NCBI GenBank assembly: GCA_947487205.1
Contig: CANKVU010000010.1
Coordinates: 62,001 to 126,000 of the forward strand
Length of the DNA stretch: 64,000 bases
Reading direction: 5' to 3'
From: an uncultured Paracoccaceae bacterium
GTDB taxonomy: Bacteria; Pseudomonadota; Alphaproteobacteria; Rhodobacterales; Rhodobacteraceae
The position numbers and the translations under genes were made by a program. Position 1 is the stretch's first letter. The number at the start of each line of letters is the position of its first letter. The notes under the pieces were generated by a model that was not told the DNA's origin, did no database searches, and was given only the letters and a program-made list of their open reading frames with translations. This document shows positions 37,030 to 44,802 of the stretch, one piece after another.

Positions 37030-38210
37030 TGCTCGACAGATTGCAGGACCAGCCCGCCGACAAGATCCTCATGCTCATGCAGAGCTTCAAGGAGGATCCG
37101 CGCGACGGCAAGCTCGACCTCGGCGTCGGCGTCTACAAGGACGCGGACGGCAACACGCCCGTCATGCGCGCCGTCAAGGAGGCCGAGCGCCGCATCCTCG
37201 AGGCCCAGACCACCAAGGCCTATGTCGGCCTCGCCGGCGATCCCGCCTACACCGCGGCGATGCGCGAGCTGGTGCTCGCCGGCAGCGTCGCCTCCGACCG
37301 GGTGGCCGCCGTCGCCACGCCCGGCGGCACCGGCGCCTTCCGCCAGGGGGTGGACCTCGTCCGCCTGGCCAATCCCGGCGTCACCTTCCACGTCTCGGCC
37401 CCCACCTGGCCGAACCACCTCTCCATCCTCAAGACGACGGGCACCCCCTTCGTCGAGTACCGCTACTTCGATGCCGCCACCGGCGAGGTCGATGTCGACG
37501 GCATGATGGCCGACCTGGAGAAGGTCTCCGAGGGCGACGTGGTGCTGCTGCACGGCTGCTGCCACAACCCCACCGGCGCGAACCTCACCGGCGAGCAATG
37601 GAGCGGCGTGGCCGAGCTTCTGGCGCAGAAGAAGGCGCTGCCCTTCGTCGACATCGCCTATCAGGGCTTCGGCGACGGTCTCGACGCCGACGCCGCCGGC
37701 ACCCGCATCCTGGCCGGGACCCAGCCCGAGATGCTGATCGGCGCCTCCTGCTCCAAGAATTTCGGCATCTACCGCGAGCGGACGGGCATCCTCTTCGGCA
37801 TCGGCGACGCGTCGGACACCAAGACGACGCAGGGCAACATGAACCACCTCAACCGGCAGAACTACTCGTTCCCGCCCGATCACGGGGCGCGCGTCGTCTC
37901 CACGATCCTGGACGATGCCGGGCTGCGCGCCGACTGGCAGGCCGAGCTGGAGGAGATGCGGACCGGCATGCTCGACCTGCGCCGCCAGCTGGCCGAGGAG
38001 CTGCGCCAGCGGACCAATTCCGACACGTTCGACTTCATCGCCCGGCACCGGGGCATGTTCTCCCGCCTCGGCATCGACGCCGACAAGGTCGAGGCGATGC
38101 GCCGCGACTACGGGGTCTACATGGTCGGCGACAGCCGCATCAACGTGGCCGGCCTGAACGCGCGCACGGTCCCGCAACTGGCCGAGGCCATCGCCAAGAC
38201 CTGCGGTTGA
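37026..38210 (+). CDS. Aromatic amino acid aminotransferase (class I)
   Basis: PLP enzyme of the aspartate/tyrosine aminotransferase family, likely acting on aromatic amino acids and possibly aspartate. The product is 394 residues. Visible motifs are LDLGVGVYKDADGNTPVM, HGCCHNPTGANLT with the cofactor-contacting Asn, the DIAYQGFG segment, and the Schiff-base lysine in GASCSKNFGIYRERTG. Tandem ATGs at 37026 and 37029; the first overlaps the sseA stop. Co-transcribed with sseA, and a rhodanese gene follows 49 bases on. Confidence 0.92.
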   Translation: MMLDRLQDQPADKILMLMQSFKEDPRDGKLDLGVGVYKDADGNTPVMRAVKEAERRILEAQTTKAYVGLAGDPAYTAAMRELVLAGSVASDRVAAVATPGGTGAFRQGVDLVRLANPGVTFHVSAPTWPNHLSILKTTGTPFVEYRYFDAATGEVDVDGMMADLEKVSEGDVVLLHGCCHNPTGANLTGEQWSGVAELLAQKKALPFVDIAYQGFGDGLDADAAGTRILAGTQPEMLIGASCSKNFGIYRERTGILFGIGDASDTKTTQGNMNHLNRQNYSFPPDHGARVVSTILDDAGLRADWQAELEEMRTGMLDLRRQLAEELRQRTNSDTFDFIARHRGMFSRLGIDADKVEAMRRDYGVYMVGDSRINVAGLNARTVPQLAEAIAKTCG

Positions 38211-38259
38211 GGACGGGCCCGCGCGGCTTACCTCCACCCGGACCGACAGCGGAGGCACC

Positions 38260-38643
38260 ATGGACACCGAAGAGATCGAGACCGGCACCTTCGAGCGCTG
38301 GACCCCCGACGAGGTCGAGAAGGGCCTGACCAAGGGCGAGATCGTGGTGATCGACGTCCGCAGCCCCGGCGAATTCGCCACCGGCCATATCGAGGGGGCG
38401 ATGCTGATGCCGATGCCCTTCTTCCGCGCCGATTGCCTGCCCGCGCAGGAGGGGGGCAAGCGCGTGGTCCTGCATTGCGCCGGCGGCCTGCGCTCCGAGC
38501 GGATGGCCAGGATCGCGTCGGAGGGGGGCTACGACCCCATCGCGCATCTGGAGGGCGGCTTCGACGCGTGGAAAGCGGCCAAGAAGCCCTATATCGGCGT
38601 CGATTTCATGACCGGGGCGGCCAAGAAGGTGACGCCGGACTGA
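38260..38643 (+). CDS. Single-domain rhodanese-like protein
   Basis: Small sulfurtransferase domain of 127 residues. The catalytic cysteine lies in VLHCAGGLRSERMA, with the substrate loop CAGGLRS, and the N-terminal VVIDVRSPGEFATGHIEGAM is the usual rhodanese CH2A region. No signal peptide. Preceded by CGGAGGCACC. It follows sseA and the aminotransferase, so it may serve sulfur transfer with SseA, but this is inferred from position only. Confidence 0.9.
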   Translation: MDTEEIETGTFERWTPDEVEKGLTKGEIVVIDVRSPGEFATGHIEGAMLMPMPFFRADCLPAQEGGKRVVLHCAGGLRSERMARIASEGGYDPIAHLEGGFDAWKAAKKPYIGVDFMTGAAKKVTPD

Positions 38644-38728
38644 GCCCGGCCGGGCCGGGGGGGATTTCACAGTCCCGTCATTCTGTGCAACGCTGATTTC
38701 ACCCAAGGATGAAAGAGGGGCGCACGGA

Positions 38729-40204
38729 ATGGCTACCGGGGTTTGGATCTCACTGGTCCTCTACTTCGTGTTGATGCTCGCGATCGGGCTCTACGCGTAC
38801 ATGAAATCGACCGACAGTTCCGAGGATTACGTCCTCGGCGGACGCAACCTGCCGCCGGCGGTGGCGGCGCTCTCGGCGGGGGCCTCCGACATGTCGGGCT
38901 GGCTGCTCCTGGGCCTGCCGGGCGCCCTCTACGCCACCGGTCTGGTCGAGGCGTGGATCGGGATCGGCCTCTTCTGCGGCGCGCTCGCCAACTGGATCAT
39001 CGTCGCCCCCCGCCTGCGGGAGCAGACCGAGCGCTACGACAACTCGCTGACGATCCCGGCCTTCCTCGGCAACCGCTTCCCCTCTCAGGCGACGGTCCTG
39101 CGCGTGGTCTCGGCCGTGGTCATCGTGGTCTTCTTCGCCGTCTACACCGCCTCCGGCCTGGTCGGCGGCGGCAAGCTGGTGCAATCGGCCTTCGACGGCA
39201 ATTACCAGTTCGGCGTCTGGCTGACCCTGGGCGTGGTCCTGACCTACACGGTCGTCGGCGGCTTCCTCGCCGTCAGCCTCACGGACTTCGTGCAGGGCTG
39301 CATCATGATGCTGGCGCTGATCGTCATGCCGCTCGTCGTCCTCTACGCGGGCCAGGGCGGCGGCTTCGGCCAGGCAGCCGACACGCTCTCCGAGGTCGAT
39401 CCGAACTACCTGTCGTTCTGGAACGGGCTGACCGTGATCGGCTGGCTCTCGGCCGTGACCTGGGGCCTGGGCTATTTCGGCCAGCCGCACATCATCGTGC
39501 GCTTCATGGCGGTCAAGAGCGTGTCCGCCGTCGCCGCGGCGCGCAATATCGGCATGACCTGGATGTTCATCTCGCTCGTCGGCGCGATCGGCGTCGGCAT
39601 CCTGGGCCGCGCCTATGTGGAGCGGAACGGCGTCGACGTGGGCGATCCGGAGACGATCTTCGTGGTCCTGGCCAACCTGCTGTTCCACCCGCTGGTGACC
39701 GGCTTCCTCTATGCCGCCCTTCTGGCCGCGATCATGTCCACGGTGTCGAGCCAGCTCCTCGTCGCCTCGTCCTCCCTGGCCGAGGACTTCTACCGCCTCT
39801 TCATCCACCGCGACGCCTCGGAGACCGAGATCGTCAATATCGGCCGGGTCGCCGTGGTCCTCGTGGGGGTCGTCGCGGCCTTCATCGCCCGCGATCCCGA
39901 CAGCAACGTGCTGGGCCTCGTCTCGAACGCCTGGGCGGGCTTCGGGGCGGCGTTCGGGCCGCTCATCATCCTGTCGCTCACCTGGTCGCGCATGACCGGC
40001 GCGGGCGCCGTGGCGGGCCTCGTCGCCGGCGCCGTGACGGTGGGGGTCTGGATCGCTCTGGGCTGGAGTTCCAGCTTCCTCGGCGGACCCGGCGTCTACG
40101 AGATCATTCCCGGTTTCATCGTCGCCATGGCGGCGATCGTCGTCGTCAGCCTCATGACCGAGACCTCCGGCGAGTTCCGTCCCACCGAGCGTCCCGCCGA
40201 ATGA
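38729..40204 (+). CDS. putP: Sodium/proline symporter
   Basis: Sodium:solute symporter (SSS family) that imports L-proline with Na+. The product is 491 residues with about 13 membrane helices. Signatures include DYVLGGRNLPPAVAALSAGA, SDMSGWLLLGLPGALY, GGFLAVSLTDFVQG and ARNIGMTW. The leader contains TTTCA/TGAAA half-sites. No putA lies nearby. A shared hairpin separates it from the convergent ppx gene. Confidence 0.94.
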   Translation: MATGVWISLVLYFVLMLAIGLYAYMKSTDSSEDYVLGGRNLPPAVAALSAGASDMSGWLLLGLPGALYATGLVEAWIGIGLFCGALANWIIVAPRLREQTERYDNSLTIPAFLGNRFPSQATVLRVVSAVVIVVFFAVYTASGLVGGGKLVQSAFDGNYQFGVWLTLGVVLTYTVVGGFLAVSLTDFVQGCIMMLALIVMPLVVLYAGQGGGFGQAADTLSEVDPNYLSFWNGLTVIGWLSAVTWGLGYFGQPHIIVRFMAVKSVSAVAAARNIGMTWMFISLVGAIGVGILGRAYVERNGVDVGDPETIFVVLANLLFHPLVTGFLYAALLAAIMSTVSSQLLVASSSLAEDFYRLFIHRDASETEIVNIGRVAVVLVGVVAAFIARDPDSNVLGLVSNAWAGFGAAFGPLIILSLTWSRMTGAGAVAGLVAGAVTVGVWIALGWSSSFLGGPGVYEIIPGFIVAMAAIVVVSLMTETSGEFRPTERPAE

Positions 40205-40212
40205 CGGGGGTG

Positions 40213-40236
40213 GGGGGGCCGCTCCGGCGGCCTCCC
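40213..40236. terminator. Bidirectional terminator between putP and ppx
   Basis: GGCCGC / GCGGCC with a TCCG tetraloop (40217-40232), extended on both sides by G/C and G/T pairs, stands between the two convergent stops. It can serve both transcripts. Confidence 0.6.
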
Positions 40237-40244
40237 GGCCGGCC

Positions 40245-41360
40245 TCAATAGGGCCCGTCGTCCAGCACCCCGTCGGCCGACATCTGGGCATAGAGCAGCC
40301 CCTCGCGCAGGCCGCGATCGGCCACCGACAGGCGATCGGTCGGCCAAACCCTCAGCAGCGCCTGCAGGATCGCCGAACCGGACATGATCAGCGCGTGGCG
40401 GTCGCGCCCGATCCGCGGATCGCGGCGGCGCCCCTCGGGCCCCAGGCTCAGGTAGTCGCGGATCACCGCATCGATCTGGCCCGACGTCATCCGCAGCCCG
40501 TCGACGCGGTTGCGGTCGTAGCGTTTCAGGCCCAGATGGCTCGCCGCGACGGTGGTGACGGTGCCGCTGGTGCCGATGATCTGGAAGCCCTCCCGGCTCT
40601 GCTCGCGCGCATAGGGGGCGAAGTTCACCAGGTTCTCCTCGAAGAACCAGCTCATCAGCGCGAAGCGCGCGGCGTCGTTCTTCACGTCGTCGAACTGCTC
40701 GCGCAGCGTCGCCACCCCCAGGGGCACGCTGATCCAGTCGACCACCCGCGCCGCCGGAAAGGGCGACCCGTCCACCGGCTTGAACCCCGCATGGAGCCGC
40801 ATGATCGCCCTTGGCCGGTCGTGGCGGGGCACCCGCGTCAGGTCGATCCAGACCAGTTCGGTCGATCCGCCGCCGATATCGACGACCATCAGCTGCTCGG
40901 TCTTGGTCGAGGTCAGCGGCGCGCAGGAGATCACGGCGAGCCGCGCCTCCTCCTCGGGGGCGATGATCTCCAGCGGCAGGCCGGTCTCGCCCCGGACCGT
41001 GTCGATGAACTGCCCCGCGTTGGAGGCCCGCCGGCACGCCTCGGTCGCGACGAGCCGCATCCGGCTGACCCGCCGCCGCTCGATCTTGGAGCGGCAGATC
41101 TTCAGCGCGTGGATCGTGCGGTCCATCGAGGCGCGCGACAGCCGCCCCGTCGCCTCCAGCCCCGCGCCGAGCTGGACCGATTTCGAGAAGCTGTCCACGA
41201 CGTGGAACTGGTTGCCCTTCGGCTGGGCGATCAGCATGCGGCACGAATTCGTGCCGAGGTCCAGCGCCGCATAGAGCGACGCGGGGTCGGGTTTGACGGT
41301 GCCGGGTGGCTCGACCGGGATCGGGAACGCGCCCGCACCGCTGGGACGCCTGGGCGCCAT
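40245..41360 (-). CDS. Ppx/GppA phosphatase family protein
   Basis: ASKHA-fold phosphatase acting on exopolyphosphate or pppGpp. The product is 371 residues from MAPRRPSGAGAFPIPVEP; GGAGG precedes the start. The phosphate-1 loop AALDLGTNSCRMLIA near residue 33 and the phosphate-2 loop VVDIGGGSTELVWI near residue 162 are intact, as are GTSGTVTTVAASHLGL and LPLEIIAPEEEARL. It is shorter than E. coli Ppx, lacking the C-terminal HD domain, as is usual in alphaproteobacteria. Choice between Ppx and GppA activity cannot be made here. Confidence 0.92.
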   Translation of the reverse strand: MAPRRPSGAGAFPIPVEPPGTVKPDPASLYAALDLGTNSCRMLIAQPKGNQFHVVDSFSKSVQLGAGLEATGRLSRASMDRTIHALKICRSKIERRRVSRMRLVATEACRRASNAGQFIDTVRGETGLPLEIIAPEEEARLAVISCAPLTSTKTEQLMVVDIGGGSTELVWIDLTRVPRHDRPRAIMRLHAGFKPVDGSPFPAARVVDWISVPLGVATLREQFDDVKNDAARFALMSWFFEENLVNFAPYAREQSREGFQIIGTSGTVTTVAASHLGLKRYDRNRVDGLRMTSGQIDAVIRDYLSLGPEGRRRDPRIGRDRHALIMSGSAILQALLRVWPTDRLSVADRGLREGLLYAQMSADGVLDDGPY

Positions 41361-41589
41361 CTTGTCGCCCTCCAGAAGGTTAAGCAAAAGAGTAGGACCG
41401 GCCCGCCATGGTGGCAAGCGCCCTCTTCCGGCCTCATGTCGGACATGAATATTTCGCGGATCGCAGGGCGTGGCCATGGCGCGTCCGGACGCGTAGTGTG
41501 CGCGTCGCGGGCAGGCGTCGATGCGTCGATATTGGGCGCACGCGCCCTCGCCGCCCCGCGTATCGGAAGGGAAACCGGAGGGCAGGCCC
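41361..41589. promoter_or_regulatory. Divergent control region with palindromes before the one-carbon cluster
   Basis: This 229-base region holds a 15-bp palindrome TCATGTC-G-GACATGA (41434-41448), a 14-bp palindrome CGCGTCCGGACGCG (41480-41493), and a tandem 8-bp repeat GCGTCGAT (41515-41530). The stretch AATATTTCGCG next to the first palindrome is locally AT-rich. These may be operators for the one-carbon cluster. No B12 or SAM riboswitch core could be recognised by eye. Confidence 0.45.
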
Positions 41590-41886
41590 ATGGCCGAGAT
41601 CACCATCGTCTACTGGCGCGACATCCCCGCGCAGGTGATCGCCGGCAAGGGCCGCCGGGGGGTCAAGCGCCCCCTGCCCGAACGGTTCGAACAGGCGATC
41701 GACCGCGCCGCGATGAAATCGGGCGCGGCCGGGACCGACGACTACCTCGCGGAGTGGCGCAAGCACCCCGCGGACCCGGTCGATGGGTCCGACGCGGAGG
41801 CGGCCGATGCCGCAGCCGCCCGGATCGATGCCGATTACGACCAGGGGCGCCTGAAGGCGCTCATCGCCAATGACGGGCGGGAGTGA
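41590..41886 (+). CDS. Small protein of the so-called virulence factor family (PF13769)
   Basis: Product of 98 residues beginning MAEITIVYWRDIPAQVIAGK and ending in an acidic helix. The YWRDIPAQV start is the mark of the poorly named Virulence_fact family, found beside methyltetrahydrofolate enzymes in alphaproteobacteria. The function is unknown. Basic residues cluster in GKGRRGVKRPLPERFEQ. No membrane segment or signal peptide. It is first in a six-gene one-carbon cluster, with GGAGGGCAGG before the start, and the MetF-like gene follows 35 bases on. Confidence 0.85.
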   Translation: MAEITIVYWRDIPAQVIAGKGRRGVKRPLPERFEQAIDRAAMKSGAAGTDDYLAEWRKHPADPVDGSDAEAADAAAARIDADYDQGRLKALIANDGRE

Positions 41887-41921
41887 AGCGCCCCCCGTCC
41901 GACCCTTTCCGGAGGCTACCG

Positions 41922-42860
41922 ATGTCGATCCTGTCCTTCCGCCGCCCCGCAGCGCCCGCCTCCGTGTCCGGCCCCGTGCCGGGCGATAACGCCGTTTCCC
42001 GCCTCCTCGCCGGCTACTCGATCGAGGTGATGCCCCGCACCGCCGCCAAGGTCGACGATTTCCGCGCCCACCTGCCCGCCGGCACCCGCGTCTACGTCGC
42101 CCATATCGACGGCACGCCCATCGAGGACATGGTCGCCACCGCCCGCCGCCTGACCGACGAGGGCTTCGAGGCGATGCCGCACTTCCCCGCGCGCATCATC
42201 CGCGACGCGCCCCAGCTCTCGGACTGGATCACCCGCTACGCGGACGAGGCCGGCGTCTCCTCGGCGCTCCTGCTGGCGGGCGGCGTGGCCGAGCCGCGCG
42301 GCGATTTCGACAATTCCATGCAGCTGATGGAGACGGGGCTCTTCGACCGCGCCGGCTTCACCCGCCTCCACGTCGCCGGCCACCCCGAGGGCAACCGCGA
42401 CATCGACCTCGACGGCTCCGAGGCCAACGTGTCGAAGGCGCTCGCCTGGAAGCAGGCCTTCTCCGAGCGCACCGACGCGCGGATGGCCATCGCCACCCAG
42501 TTCTGCTTCGAGGCCGAGCCGGTGATCGCCTGGGCCGAAGCCCTGCGCGAGAACGGCATCCGCCTGCCCGTCCATATCGGCATCGCGGGCCCCGCCAAGC
42601 TGCAGACGCTGATCAAGTTCGCCGTGGCCTGCGGCGTCGGCCCCTCGCTGCGCGTCCTGCAGCGTCGCGCGATGGACGTGTCAAAGCTCCTGCTGCCCTA
42701 CACGCCCGACGATGTCGTGGCGGCGCTGGCCGCGCACAAGGCCGCCCATCCCGACTTCGCGATCGAGGCGGCGCACATCTTCCCCCTCGGCGGCATCGGC
42801 CAGGCCGCGGACTGGGCCAATGCCCGCCGCGCGCCCGCCGCGGCGCGCGCCAGCCTGTGA
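41922..42860 (+). CDS. Methylenetetrahydrofolate reductase-like protein
   Basis: MetF-type TIM-barrel flavoprotein, 312 residues, expected to interconvert 5-methyl- and 5,10-methylene-tetrahydrofolate. It is divergent: the usual FEFFPPK motif reads YSIEVMPRTAAKVDDF, keeping the glutamate. Other parts (EGFEAMPHFPARII, LLLAGGVAEPRGDF, FTRLHVAGHPEGN, AIATQFCFEAEPVI, PVHIGIAGPAKL) are clearly of the family. The start MSILSFRRPAAP follows CGGAGG; a GTG at 41883 overlapping the previous stop is an alternative. In this context it may run in the oxidative direction, using methyl groups from the corrinoid methyltransferase. Confidence 0.88.
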   Translation: MSILSFRRPAAPASVSGPVPGDNAVSRLLAGYSIEVMPRTAAKVDDFRAHLPAGTRVYVAHIDGTPIEDMVATARRLTDEGFEAMPHFPARIIRDAPQLSDWITRYADEAGVSSALLLAGGVAEPRGDFDNSMQLMETGLFDRAGFTRLHVAGHPEGNRDIDLDGSEANVSKALAWKQAFSERTDARMAIATQFCFEAEPVIAWAEALRENGIRLPVHIGIAGPAKLQTLIKFAVACGVGPSLRVLQRRAMDVSKLLLPYTPDDVVAALAAHKAAHPDFAIEAAHIFPLGGIGQAADWANARRAPAAARASL

Positions 42861-43516
42861 GGCCCGCGCTCCTCTTCGACCTCGACGGGACGATGATCCT
42901 GTCCGACGGCCTCCATGCGGAGGTCTTCACCGCAATGTTCGCCGAACGCGGGATGGAGATCGACGAGGCGTTCTACACCGACCGCATCCAGGGGCGGCTG
43001 AACGACGACATCTTCGCCGAGTTCTTCCCCGGCGAGGATGCCGCGCGCATGGCCGACGCCAAGGAGGCCCGCTTCCGCGACCGGCTCGGCGGACGCGCCG
43101 AACCGGTCGCGGGCCTGCCCGACCTGCTCGATCGGGCGCGATCGGCGGGCTGGGGGCTGGGCGTCGTCACCAACGCGCCCCGCGCCAATGTCGAGGCGAT
43201 GCTGGGCGCGATCGGCCTCGCCGACCGGTTCGAGGTGATCGTCGTGGCCGAGGACCTGCCACGTGGCAAACCCGACCCCCTGCCCTACCTGACCGGCCTA
43301 GAGCGGCTCGGCGCCACCGCCGCGCGCAGCCTCGCCTTCGAGGACAGCCGATCGGGGGTGGCCGCCGCCGCCGCCGCCGGCATCGCGACGCTGGGGATGC
43401 GCTCCTCGCTCGACCACGACGCCCTGGTCCGGGCCGGGGCGCGCGGCAGCATCGCCGATTTCACCGATCCGGGGCTCGCCCCCTGGCTCGACCGCCTGTC
43501 ACAGGAGACCACATGA
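42857..43516 (+). CDS. HAD family hydrolase, beta-phosphoglucomutase/phosphatase-like
   Basis: Haloacid dehalogenase-superfamily hydrolase of 219 residues, GTG start overlapping the MetF-like stop (GTGA). Motif I is LLFDLDGTMI, motif II lies in GVVTNAPRANVEAML, and motif III/IV reads LPRGKPDPLPYL then SLAFEDSRSGVAAAAAAG. A helical cap sits between motifs I and II. The substrate is not known. Its stop overlaps the start of the methyltransferase gene, so it is firmly embedded in the one-carbon operon, perhaps as a repair or housekeeping phosphatase. Confidence 0.88.
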   Translation: MRPALLFDLDGTMILSDGLHAEVFTAMFAERGMEIDEAFYTDRIQGRLNDDIFAEFFPGEDAARMADAKEARFRDRLGGRAEPVAGLPDLLDRARSAGWGLGVVTNAPRANVEAMLGAIGLADRFEVIVVAEDLPRGKPDPLPYLTGLERLGATAARSLAFEDSRSGVAAAAAAGIATLGMRSSLDHDALVRAGARGSIADFTDPGLAPWLDRLSQETT

Positions 43517-44472
43517 CCCGCACCGTTCTGGAATCCGCGTCCAAGACCGTGACCATCGGCTTCGACGAGCCCTTCTGCGTCATCGGCGAGCGGATCAACC
43601 CGACGGGCCGCAAGAAGCTCGCCGCCGAGCTGGAGGCGGGCGACTTCTCGACCGTCGAGCGCGACGCGCTGGAGCAGGTCGCCTGCGGGGCCATGGTGCT
43701 CGACGTGAACGCGGGCGTGGTCTACAACTCGAACCCCAACCCCAACGAGACCGAGCCGCCGCTGATGCGGAAGATGATCGAGCTCGTGCAGGACCTCGTC
43801 GACGTGCCCCTGTGCATCGACAGCTCGGTGCCCGGCGCGCTGGAGGCCGGGCTCGCCGCCACGACCGGCCGGCCGCTGGTGAACTCCGTCACCGGCGAGG
43901 AGGAGCGGCTGGAGGCGATCCTGCCGCTCATCAAGAAGTACGACGTTCCGGTGGTGGCGATCTCCAACGACGATACCGGCATCTCCGAGGACCCGGAGGT
44001 CCGCTTCGCCGTGGCGAAGAAGATCGTCGAGCGCGCGGCCGATTTCGGCATCCCCGCCCACGACATCGTGGTCGATCCGCTGGTCATGCCGGTGGGCGCC
44101 ATGGCCACGGCCGGGCAGCAGGTCTTCGCCCTCGTCCGGAAGCTGCGCGACGAGCTGGGGGTGAACACCACCTGCGGGGCCTCCAACATCTCGTTCGGCC
44201 TGCCCCACCGCCACGGGATCAACGCCGCCTTCCTGCCCATGGCGATCGGCGCCGGCATGACCTCGGCGATCATGAACCCCGTCCGCCCGGTGGAGATGGA
44301 GGCCGTCCGCGCCGCCAACTTCCTGATGAACCACGACCCGAACGGCGGCGAATGGATCCGCTTCTCGCGCGTGCTCGACGCGGTGGAGGGCGGCGAGAGC
44401 TTCCCCGACGCCTCCCGCGCCTCGGCCGAGGCCGGGTCGGGCCGGGGCGGCCGCCGTCGCCGCCGCGGGTAA
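43513..44472 (+). CDS. Methyltetrahydrofolate:corrinoid methyltransferase
   Basis: Pterin-binding (DHPS-like) TIM-barrel enzyme of the MeTr/AcsE/MtgA type, which exchanges a methyl group between a corrinoid protein and tetrahydrofolate. The product is 319 residues. Family motifs are FCVIGERINPTGRKKLA, VDVPLCIDSSVPGALEAGL, VVAISNDDTGIS and NTTCGASNISFGLPHRHGIN. The C-terminus is Arg/Gly-rich (GSGRGGRRRRRG), an unusual tail. Start coupled to the HAD stop (ATGA). With the RamA-like protein downstream it indicates B12-dependent demethylation, with the corrinoid protein encoded elsewhere. Confidence 0.92.
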   Translation: MTRTVLESASKTVTIGFDEPFCVIGERINPTGRKKLAAELEAGDFSTVERDALEQVACGAMVLDVNAGVVYNSNPNPNETEPPLMRKMIELVQDLVDVPLCIDSSVPGALEAGLAATTGRPLVNSVTGEEERLEAILPLIKKYDVPVVAISNDDTGISEDPEVRFAVAKKIVERAADFGIPAHDIVVDPLVMPVGAMATAGQQVFALVRKLRDELGVNTTCGASNISFGLPHRHGINAAFLPMAIGAGMTSAIMNPVRPVEMEAVRAANFLMNHDPNGGEWIRFSRVLDAVEGGESFPDASRASAEAGSGRGGRRRRRG

Positions 44473-44507
44473 CCGGATGTCAACCGCTCCCGGCAGATAC
44501 CGGCGTC

Positions 44508-44738
44508 ATGACGGATGCCGCCCCCCTCTCCGATCCCGAGCGCTGGCTGCACGAGATCTTCTCGGCGCAGGCCGTGCGGCGGGGCGGCGTGGTGCGCCGC
44601 TCGACCGCCTGGGTGGAGCGGGAGATCGGCACCGAGGCCCTGGTCGCGGAGGTCCGTCGGCGCGGCTTCCACATGCTGGAGGCGGGCGGCCAGTACCTGA
44701 TCATCTGCAATCCCGGCGCGATCCGCGTCGTCTGCTGA
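44508..44738 (+). CDS. Small 76-residue protein of the one-carbon cluster, unknown
   Basis: Product MTDAAPLSDPERWLHEIFSA followed by QAVRRGGVVRRSTAWVEREI and a hydrophobic end that ends in VVC. It has an Arg-rich middle and one C-terminal cysteine. I recall similar short proteins beside RamA-like genes that are labelled N-(5'-phosphoribosyl)anthranilate isomerase in databases; it is far too short for that enzyme, and the label would be wrong. The fixed position between the methyltransferase and the corrinoid activator suggests an accessory role. The start follows no strong ribosome binding site. Confidence 0.72.
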   Translation: MTDAAPLSDPERWLHEIFSAQAVRRGGVVRRSTAWVEREIGTEALVAEVRRRGFHMLEAGGQYLIICNPGAIRVVC

Positions 44739-44740
44739 GC

Positions 44741-44787
44741 CGAATTTTCGCCGAAAATTCGCCTCCCGATTTTTCGACGAAAAATCG
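44741..44787. repeat. Two tandem AT-centred palindromes
   Basis: Two perfect palindromes lie side by side between the 76-aa gene and the RamA-like gene. The first has arms CGAATTTTCG / CGAAAATTCG around one base (44741-44761); the second has arms CGATTTTTCG / CGAAAAATCG around one base (44767-44787). Their centres are 26 bp apart, with a shared TTTTCG-N-CGAAAA core. They are AT-rich islands in GC-rich DNA, starting 3 bases after the upstream stop and ending 15 bases before the next ATG. They could be a double operator or mRNA hairpins. Confidence 0.8.
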
Positions 44788-44802
44788 ACCGGAAGCCCGC
44801 CC

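Noticed and set aside
41883-41921. GTG at 41883 as start of the MetF-like gene
   Set aside because: The ATG at 41922 has a clear CGGAGG at proper distance and fits the family; the extension KRPPSDPFRRLP is not conserved-looking.
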